NCBI GenBank assembly: GCA_029204225.1
Contig: CM055111.1
Location: forward strand, 17,657,019-17,721,018
DNA from: Diphasiastrum complanatum
Taxonomy: Eukaryota; Streptophyta; Lycopodiopsida; Lycopodiales; Lycopodiaceae
DNA length: 64,000 bases
Direction: 5' to 3'
Below, in pieces: positions 55,691 through 64,000 of the stretch. A program made the translations under genes and the position numbers. The notes beneath the pieces are model-generated. The model ran no database searches and had not been told where the DNA came from. It saw nothing but the letters and a program-made list of their open reading frames with translations. Within the stretch, counting starts at the first letter, position 1, and each line of letters starts with the position of its first letter.

Positions 55691-57089
55691 TGGACTATTT
55701 CAAATCCTTTTTTTCTTCTTTTCTTTTTATTCTACCTTCTATAACTGAGGGCCCTAGTGTGGAGGCATTTTTTAGGATATATCTCAGATTTATGTCCCTG
55801 CTCAGTACTCCATTATTCAGGGCTCAGAATAAAGACATGATTCATTATCAGGACCTGGTGGCACTCGACAAGCATATCTACAAAGCTAAGCTTGATAGAA
55901 TGTTTACCAAGTTACATAATGATTTCAAGTCTGTAGATGAGTGCCCAATTCACAATAAAAAATGTAAATTTGTTGATTTTCAGTCTGCTTTTGTTTTTTT
56001 TTCTTTTGTTAAATATTTCTGACGATTTGGACTCTGTGCCCTCCACTTCTAAAACAACTTCTTCTAGTGGTAAAGTCAAAGATTGTAGATATAGATACCT
56101 TTTTTATTGACACGAGGGTTCATTTAGATGATTGTTCTGATTTTGATCTTGCTCGAAATAGGGCTATTTTTTAGGCCCTAGAACACCCACTACCCTTTCT
56201 CTTTCTGATGAATCTTTGATCACTTTGCGTACTTATATTATAGATAATAATTTCTTTTTGACAATATCGGATATATCGGATCATTTTGACTTCACTGAAG
56301 CTAAGACCCTTTGCATTTTGAACAAAGAGCTTGATGAATTTTTTGATATAATTGATTTTGATGCTGATGATCTTCTCCTTGGTGTTGACAATGTACATAT
56401 TGATAAGTTTTATTCAGGAAAAAATTGCTTGAAAATGGCTGTGGAAGATGATCTACCTTCCAAGGAGGAGTTTCTTAGAATCCAAAGTCAACTTGGTTTT
56501 CCACAGCCAACTATCTATTCACCAACAATATTGACATCGAAAGGTGGACATAATATTGATGGAGAGACAATAATCAGAGAAGACAAAGCCAAATGCGTAA
56601 GTTTTTGTCTCTTATCAAGTACTAGTAGATTTGTTATGTCAGATTACATACTAGAGCTTACTTTGTTTTTTATCATTTCAGAAAATAATTTTCCTTGATG
56701 ATTTCGCAATTCGTCGAGGAGGGAAGAGATCTTCTGCGGGAGAATTTTCAAGAGATCATGCACTCGGGCACTATCTAATGTCCTTCAAGAATAATGAGAT
56801 AAGTGTTGCCCATTCAAAGTTTCATCAACATGGTGAAACTATGATTATGGCAATCAAGGCACTATCTCATTTTCTTGGAGGACATAATTTTATGAATAAG
56901 GTGCATAAAATAATTTTTGTAAAAAAAACTATTGCGGTTAAAATTTTAGGATATGGACCAGTGAATTCCATGCTCATATCATCTCATTTTGTAGTGTATG
57001 CTACTTACGTTGATCTGAGTAAGCATGAAAACTATGAGCTATTGGATCCATATGAAAGAAGAAAATTGTTGCATGATTCTAAGTTGTAA
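55630..57089 (+). CDS. Unrecognised intron-containing gene
   Basis: The ATG at 55630 opens a frame (MSNFESSLLSLFNEFGNTD, then TEGPSVEAFFRIYLRFMSLL) to 56022. Coding-like text continues after apparent one-base frameshifts in T-runs near 55995 and 56172 and another near 56080 (IDTFFIDTRVHLDDCSDFD). The frame 56162-56596 (DEFFDIIDFDADDLLLGVDN) joins across a clean 85-bp intron (56597-56681, GTAAGT to TTTCAG, phase 0) to a frame ending at TAA 57089 (KIIFLDDFAIRRGGKRSS, RDHALGHYLMSFKNNE). Total about 430 residues. No known domain, signal peptide or clear membrane segment. Homopolymer indels mean decay or sequencing error. Confidence 0.5.
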
Positions 57090-57182
57090 CTTTCATTGGA
57101 AAAAATATTGGAAGCAGACTAGATACTGCTGAATTGTACTTTGTAAATATTTTTATTTAATATACAAAATTTTATTGTGTGT

Positions 57183-58525
57183 CTATAGCCTACTGGCTTG
57201 TATAAATTTGAATGCTTTTTGAAATTTTTTATAATCCGTCCATTTTGTATTATGACGAATTCGGATTCTTCTGTAAAACCATTGAATGTCAATAAATAAA
57301 CTGTTGGAATTGTTATATGCTAGACTTTCTCCTTTCGAGCAATACACTTCATTGATATGAGATGGATTACCAACTATTGTCTGCATTCCATGGTTTAACA
57401 TGTCTTTTTTTTTAAAAGATGAAATGGTCGTGGGATTGGAAACTTTTTAATATTTACCTGTGCAAATGCCTCCTTTATCATCTTAAACATTGTTGCATAT
57501 GCTTCCCTACTGATGCTAGAAAAGTCACATGCCCCCTGAAGCAATGTAGTGTCTAATATTTTTCCAACTTCATCCATAATGCTATCAGTAAGTGAAGCCT
57601 TAATCTTTTTCATTTTGTTATTATTTAACATTGATTTCATAGATTTAGAAGTCAAGATAGAGCCTAGTGAGTTTTCAATTGAAATCTCATCGGCCAAATG
57701 GTCTTCAACAACCAATGTTGATCTGCATTGCAAACATAATGCTCATGAAAATGTCACTAGAAATTAGGACACTCATAGTATTCACAGCAATATATAATAA
57801 GCAAATCAACAGAAAGTTGAAATGAATAAATAACAAAATTAGTGATTATGAATAAATCAAAAAGTTCAAGCAATTTTCAGTACCAAATATGCTATAACTT
57901 ACTTGAATGCATGAATTCATCTTTTTCTATGACCTCCTCTGGATGATAGATCACATATATCTTTGTTTACCAGTCTTTTCTTCTTGTTGCTTCGAACCTT
58001 TCTGTTGAGCACATCCATATCTTTAATAAGAGATAAAAATGAGATACGCATGGATTGAAATGCAATTTTTATCTCATCATTACTAGTTGTATAATGATGC
58101 AAAGAAGATTTCAACATTTGGATCTCCTCCTTGAGCATCTCATTTTTATCCAAACAAGTTTTCATCTTTGTAGATTTTTCTTCGCACTCCTTTGATATTT
58201 TCCTTGATTCCTCTTCCAAATAATGTATTCTTTGCATTAAATGTGCATTCCCATAGAGCATGAAATTCTCACAGTAACCCAAAAGGCCATTTGTACCATG
58301 ACACATATAGATCATTAACTGAATCACCGAATGAAAATCTGGATGCTGCAATGAACATGGATCAATAGGATACAATGTTCCTGATGACCATAAATCTACA
58401 TGTTTTAGCTTTTCCTCTTTGTATTGGACCATATCAGAAGTTGACATGGGTTGTTTTGAATTTCTCGTCCTGAGCGGAGCATATTTTGGTGACAGATCCA
58501 CTTGAAGATGATAAAGCTTTGTCAT
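57183..58525 (-). CDS. Unrecognised coiled-coil gene, convergent with the previous one
   Basis: The first frame (58525-57917, 202 codons) has YHLQVDLSPKYAPLRTRN, DPCSLQHPDFHSVIQLMIY, then a coiled coil (MQRIHYLEEESRKISKECEE, NEMLKEEIQMLKSS) and a basic end (RSNKKKRLVNKD). Near 57955 the text continues better one frame over (YHPEEVIEKDEFMHS) to a donor (CAA|GTAAGT, 57901). A second exon follows an acceptor TGCAG at about 57728: RSTLVVEDHLADEISIE, KIKASLTDSIMDEVGK, to a donor CAG|GTAAAT near 57462. Exon 3 is uncertain (57401-57183). Intergenic distance to the convergent gene is about 90 bp. Family unknown. Confidence 0.42.
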
Positions 58526-58929
58526 CAGTACAATAGTATAGTAACAAACAACATAATGACAATAACAAAACTCGAGATGGCGCTAACAACTCTGCTGGAG
58601 ATAGAGATGGCATAGGCTTTTTTCGGAAATGTCACTCCTAATTCAAATTTTTGAGTGTTCACAACTATTGGGAGGGAATATTTCAGCATTTTGAAAAATT
58701 ATATTTTAACTGTGGTTAAACACCAGTGAGTTTGATGTGACTAAACTAAAGTGCATTCATTTACATGGAAAGTAGTGCAAGCAGATGTCTAAATAAGTTA
58801 GAAAATGATATTATAATTACTTTATAATTAGTTTTCTCTCTCCTACATGGCATTTCTTGTAGGGCCCTCTTTGGGCCCATATTTTCTCTAATGATCTGCT
58901 ATGGAGGAAGCCAAACCGCCAACATCCTT

Positions 58930-59149
58930 GAAGCCTACACAGGCAGAATATGTCGCTACCATAAAATCAACTTCTAGATTTGTATTTTTATACAACCAAG
59001 GCCCAATCTCATGGAACAGTCAGAAGCATACCTCAGTTGCATTATCATCAACGAAATTTGAATACATGGCTATCACAAATACAAGCAAAGAAGTGATTTG
59101 GCTAAGGCAATCGCTTGTAGACATCAACCTAAGGCTCCTCGAAACTTGA
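58930..59149 (+). pseudogene. Copia RNase H fragment
   Basis: The frame reads TSRFVFLYNQGPISWNSQKH, TSVALSSTKFEYMAITN and KEVIWLRQSLVDI, the conserved S..K..TVALSS.EAEY...A...E..WLR stretch of copia RNase H. A catalytic-region Glu of EAEY is replaced in KFEY. Only about 70 residues remain. The preceding bases to 58560 contain nothing recognisable. Confidence 0.8.
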
Positions 59150-60483
59150 CTCGATAGTTTCTTCGAAGAAGAAAAGAAATTCCTCAAAGAAGAAATCATC
59201 GCACAAATCTGTAACGAAGGAAGATCTTAACGATGATCCTAATTATGATCATGATGCCACCAAGCTATTTTCGAAGAATATTTTTGCAGAAGCTAAAGAA
59301 ATTATCAATTCCGAATTACAAATAGTTGTTGTAGAGAAGAAAGTCACATTCAAGGAAGAGGATGTTGAAATCAAGAAGACCAAATTTTCTGATGCCACGA
59401 TTGACAAGCCTATCACGAAAGTGAAAACAGAATTGCAACTGATATTGTCTCTTTTCGTCCCAATATAACTTTCGACGAACAATTGTTGGGAGACAACACT
59501 TATTATCTCAAACGATTAAAAGGTCTTTCTGTCCCTAAAAAGAAAAAAATAATTTCTCTAGTAGATGTTGGCATACTATTTGTTGATTTGGGAGATCTCA
59601 GTGCACTAGAAATCCACTTTACAATTGTTGGATGTTTATTAAAAAATGTGCCAATCAAATCAGGTTCGAGTGTCAATATTATAACAAAAGACATTGTTCA
59701 TGCCCTAGATTTGATTGATATTCAACCAACTCAAGGAAATATCAAGTTGGCCAATTCAACACGAAGAAAGCTTGTTGGTGAATTAAAGGACATCACTATA
59801 TATATATAAGCCAAGCCTTTTACGATGAACTTTATTGTTATCAAACCACTCGGTTTGCCCTCTTATGTTGTGCTGATTGGATGGCCTTGGCTTTATTAAT
59901 CTAATGCAAGTGTACATAGAAGTCCAGAGAACTAAGATTCCAAACTCCCAAAACTAATAATTGTGGAAAGCTAGTAGAACAAATTATAACCTGGGGTTGA
60001 GACAGATATCAAGGAGAAACTCCAATGTCCAGATTTTTCTTATGCACTCAATATATTCTATACTAATTCATATATCGAAGTTAAATATTTTGAATGCTAT
60101 GAGAAGAATGATTTATCGGATGATGAAGAAGAATTTTTCGACGTCTACATTACTGAAGCGGATATTTCTTTTAAAGAACCAAAAGCTACAGACAAGAATT
60201 CTGAAGATTCTGATCAAGATGCTGACGATGAATCTGACGAATCTAACGAATCCGAACAAGAATTTGGTAATAAACCCCAAGTTGATGACACGAATAAATC
60301 TGTGGAGACAACCATGCTCAAAATTCATGGCCATACGAAGGCCAATATGATGGAAGATATTATTTTACCAGATTCAACAGAGCTAATTGAACTTGCACCT
60401 GGTAAATTCGTGCATGTTGTGAGAGGACATGCAGCAGAAGCTCGAAGCTTTGAGCATAGGTGTGTAGTAGCAGAAATGCAATA
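59150..60483 (+). pseudogene. Gypsy protease fragment with acidic downstream segment
   Basis: A Lys/Glu-rich lead-in (59150-59470) is followed by a protease frame (59483-59809) ending in the pattern VPIKSGSSVNIITKDIVHAL; Lys stands where the catalytic Asp of DSG is expected, so it is dead. Next, TMNFIVIKPLGLPSYVVLIG is the post-protease segment also seen in the gypsy element at 5980. A frame to 60483 is highly acidic (ATDKNSEDSDQDADDESDES) and ends with PGKFVHVVRGHAAEARS. Reverse transcriptase is absent. Confidence 0.68.
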
Positions 60484-60864
60484 GTGAGTAGCAGAAATAT
60501 TCAAAATGAATCATTTATACAAAATTGCGCAAATGAACAATACAGTAGTGAGACAGAAGATTGCACTTCGATTAATATCAACAGTGAGTACAATGGCTTG
60601 AAATAATAACTTCAGCTTGTTGAGAGTGATAACGCTAGCTACAGAAACTCTAATAATGTTAAAAGCAACATGTACATAGCCAGATTTAGCTAGTTTATAT
60701 ATACAAGTGTCTTCAAAAAATATCTTACAATCATTGAATGCTATTTATGCCAGTCTTTGTATATGTACAAAGTGGGTAACCGCCCTTGGGTTATTTAGTG
60801 GTCCAGTTATTCTTAGGGTTTATGATAAGTTGGCGACGTCGGTCTGCCACTGTTGAAAAAAATT

Positions 60865-61055
60865 GAAAAATCCGAAAGTGCCTTTGAACAGTGAAGGCAT
60901 GCAAATCCCGAAGGTGCCCCAAAAAGTGAAGGCTTAAAAACATGAAAGTGCCTTACAATGGTTAAGGTGCAAAAATCCCGAAGGCGCAAAAAAGGTGAAG
61001 GTGCCTAGAAATCGTTAAGACACAAAAATTTGCAAAGGTGAAAAATATTAATGTC
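60865..61055 (+). repeat. Degenerate short tandem repeat
   Basis: The words gaaagtgcc, gaaggtgcc, gaaggcgca and gtgaaggc recur about every 30-40 bases among aaaaatccc words. Copies are too diverged for a fixed unit. Bases 60490-60860 before it contain no recognisable feature. Confidence 0.4.
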
Positions 61056-61089
61056 TGAATTGTTGTTTGCCTCAGGTATGTCGGCCGAC

Positions 61090-61240
61090 TCCAAATTGTC
61101 GGCCTGAGTCATCTTCAGATTTAACATATCATTAAATTTGAGATGTTGCACCTTGGATAGAGCCTTTGTGAAGTAATCTGCTGCCATGTAGTTTGTTCTG
61201 CTGTTGCAATTAAATCTGATTTGTGAATGTTTGGCTAGAT
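61090..61240 (-). pseudogene. Copia RNase H C-terminal end
   Basis: The minus strand reads AKHSQIRFNCNSRTNYMAAD and YFTKALSKVQHLKFNDMLNL, the D.FTKAL....F..(M)L end of copia RNase H. It is an isolated scrap about 50 residues long, without the rest of the domain. Confidence 0.72.
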
Positions 61241-61249
61241 CTACTCACG

Positions 61250-61970
61250 ATGTGGTGTATTATAGAGAGGATCGTCCACTTTCTAAGTTTCTACCAAGCT
61301 TCAAACGGAAATGCGAAAATAGAAAACAATGATGGAAGCACTAAGGCTTATCCAACTAGTGCTCGAAATAGAAATGAAACTAAGGGATTGAAATGATAGA
61401 TTGCGGCTAAATTAAACATCGATAAATTAACATGCCACAATAAAAGAACCAATGAAAGGAGGCAAGAGGAGGCCTGAGCACCTTCCCTCAAGCTATGCAC
61501 CTTCCAATGGGAACACAAGTGAAATAGCAAGATAATCTCAAGAGAGATTAGCATAATCTCAAAAGTGTTATTTACAAGACAAATACCTCTCCTTTTATGG
61601 CAAGGAGGGTCTTCCATAAGTATCCACTAACGTATTGGACTAATCTATTTCTAGCCTTTCTAGAACTTCTAACTTAGGATTTAGAATCTCAAAACTTCTG
61701 AACTTAGAAAAACTTAAGACAACATATTTCTAATCTTAGGTTTCCTAAATCAGTTCTAAATCTAAGTTTAAGCTTTTTTATTATTTTTTAAGCTTCTACT
61801 CATGGGCTTACAAAACACATGCCACGATGGAAATTTATTAACAGACACTCATACGTGGACTTACAAAACACATGCCATGGAGTTTTATTTCTGTTTTTTT
61901 GTTTTTTGTGTGTGTTAGCATAGATGCTAACATTTTGCAAAAAACCAATGCTACTTCCTTGCTATGCACT
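61250..61970 (+). other. No recognisable gene
   Basis: AT-rich; the words acttctaacttaggatttag and cttctgaacttag make an irregular low-complexity stretch at 61660-61790. The minus frame 61348-61617 is hydrophobic but has no familiar motif. Confidence 0.3.
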
Positions 61971-61974
61971 TTCT

Positions 61975-62115
61975 CTCTAAAGTAATGATACATGTTTTCA
62001 ATATGTTTCCTTCGAGAGTCAAATCTTGGATAGAGAGATAACGTTATTGTGCTTTGATTGTCACAATAGATTGTTGTAGGAAGTGTTTGTGCCAGTCAAG
62101 CAACTCTGTCTAACA
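61975..62115 (-). pseudogene. Copia RNase H middle fragment
   Basis: The minus strand reads PTTIYCDNQSTITLS, PRFDSRRKHIENMYHYFRER and VHSKEVALV. CDNQS carries the last catalytic Asp of RNase H, and RRKHIE is the usual TKHI(E/D) segment. It is a short orphan. Confidence 0.75.
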
Positions 62116-62289
62116 TACACTAGAAATGGTGGTGGATTTGTCAGTTTTGTATCAACTTTATTTGGCTATCTCCGACAACGGTGCCAAAATTGGCATATGT
62201 CATGATATATTGATAGAGATATGATAGAACTGTGTAGTATTTGATGTCGAACCCCAAGAGGATAGCACTTAAAGGTTGATTAATTGATA

Positions 62290-63124
62290 CAGTTGTGACT
62301 TATTCGAATGTACTGGAGTTGGGTGTTTAGAATTATTGCTCCTGATCTAAGTCCACCGAGTTTAGAATTTTTGACAATTCAAAACTACTTAGATGCATTT
62401 TAGATAAATCCCAAATTGGCTTGGCAAATAAAGAATAAACTTCATAATGTGAATCAAAAATTTCCATCAAATTAACAAATGAACTCATCCCAAATGGATG
62501 TACAAAATGGTCTCCAAACAATGTAACTATTTCTTTATCCTCCTGAAAGGAGAGAACATGCTTCTCAAAATCTATCTCAGAATGCTTATTAAATAACCAC
62601 TCGTATCCTAGAATTATGTCCGTACGTGCTAAATCTAAAACATGAAAATCAATTAACTCTCTATAATTTTGGATCCAAATTGGGAGCCTTGGAACTTTAG
62701 CATCTCACATTTCCAACTCTGCACCTGAAGCTAGATATACTCGATATCTATGGTTACTGACTTCAGTTTTGAGGCCGAGTTTCTGCACAAGACTAGAGTT
62801 AATAAAATTATGAGTAGATCCATTGTCCACTAAAATACTAACTTCATGTCCATTTACAGTGCCTTTCAAATGAAATAAATCATTTGGCAAGAATGAGGTA
62901 GTACTAAGAGAACAATCGCACTCACAATTAACTATATTGATTTCTAGCTTAAGATTTTCTTTACCTGACATCTCAATCAATTGAGTTGTGCCTTTCTGTT
63001 GCTCAAGGCAGAATTTTATAACATGTCCAAGCTGACTACAATGGATCTCTCCTCCAATAGAAAACATAAATAGATTTATACCCAAAAAAGGTAGTGTCCT
63101 TGAAAGTCTATGTTGTACCACCAA
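62290..63124 (-). pseudogene. Gypsy retropepsin (RVP_2-like) fragment
   Basis: The frame 63124-62705 has LKGTVNGHEVSILVDNGSTH, NFINSSLVQKLGLKTEVS and YRVYLASGAELEM. The motif DNGSTHNFI (usually DSGSTHNFI) is the active site of the protease type found in chromovirus gypsy elements, a different lineage from the element at 4784. After a stop the same reading continues with WIQNYRELIDFHVLDLAR and DIILGYEWL, then to 62333. Reverse transcriptase does not follow. Confidence 0.82.
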
Positions 63125-63452
63125 ACCATGCTTCTAGCCTTATTCGATATGTCGGAGCCACCTATTGAGCGATTCTCGAGTATTTCTATAGATTGTGTAG
63201 AAACACAAATAAAACTACAAAACTGGATAATGAATAGATCTAGATTAAGGATCGATTATTCAGATGAATCAATTTTGATAGTAGAACAATCCAACATTTT
63301 AATGTACTTATCAATATAATTAAAAATCTCTTTACCTTTTAGGAACGGTCAATTTTGAACCAAGATTGCTCTAGTATGTCACTTGGAAGAGAACTGGCAA
63401 CTCAAAGAATGGAACCGCCAAACATAAAATGCAAGTCAAGGCCAAATGCCAC

Positions 63453-63571
63453 TTTGAACCTTAATACCAATGCAAATCTTTTGATGGAAGTTTACAAATG
63501 ACAAAGGAATCTTTGAACCTTAAATACCAATGCAAATCTTTTGATGGAAGTTTACAAATGACAAAGGAATT
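63453..63571 (+). repeat. Tandem duplication of about 59 bp
   Basis: tttgaacctta(a)ataccaatgc starts at 63453 and again at 63512; the two units differ by a single inserted base and one change at the end. Non-coding. Confidence 0.95.
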
Positions 63572-64000
63572 TTAAATTTTCATGACGTGTCAAAAAACTA
63601 ACGGTCAGAGACTAAAATGATTAAATTCTAGCCCTTCAGAGAGCTTTAAAAATTAGGCACATGGGCTAGTTGTGCTGAAGTGTCGGCCTTTAATTGGATT
63701 ACATATATTATATTCACAAGAAATTAGGAGCCAGATTCACCTTTTGCCAAGTGTCAAAAAATCAATGGTGGGTAGGAATGATACAAAGGTAAAAGTGAAA
63801 ATGTGAGAGTATGATGGAGGGGGTCTACTAAATCTGAGACACATGGTAGTAGGTACCTAAATTGAAAAGTGCTTGTTGAAGGTCTGCAACTTGCTTTTCC
63901 ATTGGGAAAAATAATGGTCGAAGAAGAGGCTGATGAAAGATCTATATTGCTTGTACAATTCTTTCATAAAAAATGGTAGTCATGAATTGATGTTCATATA
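63572..64000 (+). other. No recognisable feature
   Basis: AT-rich sequence with short frames only. No motif, repeat or splice context was found. Confidence 0.3.

Noticed and set aside
1-64000. CRISPR arrays, operons or bacterial-type promoters
   Set aside because: The sequence is plant nuclear; no regular short repeats with unique spacers and no prokaryotic gene layout were seen.

Overview
This window looks like nuclear DNA of a land plant with a large, transposon-rich genome. It carries Ty1/copia and Ty3/gypsy LTR retrotransposons, a CACTA (En/Spm) transposase, GT-AG introns, AT-rich intergenic DNA and one plant-type EamA/DMT transporter. Nothing bacterial or organellar was seen. The species cannot be fixed from the sequence; a gymnosperm, a fern or another repeat-dense genome would fit. 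Almost all coding sequence is transposon-derived and most of it is broken.

Layout. Positions 1-4783 (minus) hold the 5' two-thirds of a young copia element: an uninterrupted 1004-codon gag-pol frame running off the left edge, a repeat-bearing leader, a primer binding site and an LTR. Positions 4784-10960 (plus) are an old gypsy element with many stops, an internal 883-bp tandem duplication and an extra coding-like stretch after integrase. Positions 10960-13940 hold two unrelated copia 3' fragments lying head to head. Positions 14700-17600 hold a duplicated unit and a broken copy of the transporter's last exon, flanked by GC-rich repeats. Positions 18160-22953 and 44140-50931 are the two arms of a large inverted duplication of the same composite of decayed elements. 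Between the arms lie a plus-strand copia element (23284-26312), a CACTA transposon with a tnp2 gene (about 26312-33540, minus), a TIR-bounded element (34638-36459) and the transporter locus (38992-41889).

Right part. Positions 51030-51400 are a copia scrap. Positions 53720-58530 are the least explained region: a decayed coiled-coil frame on minus, a 625-bp tandemly duplicated regulatory block with at least twelve CACGTG G-boxes, a plus-strand gene with a clean intron, and a convergent minus-strand coiled-coil gene. I do not recognise any of these proteins. From 58900 to 63130 there are only copia RNase H and gypsy protease fragments.

The probable host genes are the transporter (an N-terminal exon and two membrane exons, one middle exon apparently missing) and the unrecognised pair at 55630-58525. 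Best candidates for new biology: the G-box array with its flanking genes, the TIR family seen as a filled and an empty site in the two arms, and the transporter exon copied between GC-rich inverted blocks. All homology calls rest on motifs read by eye; no database search was run.
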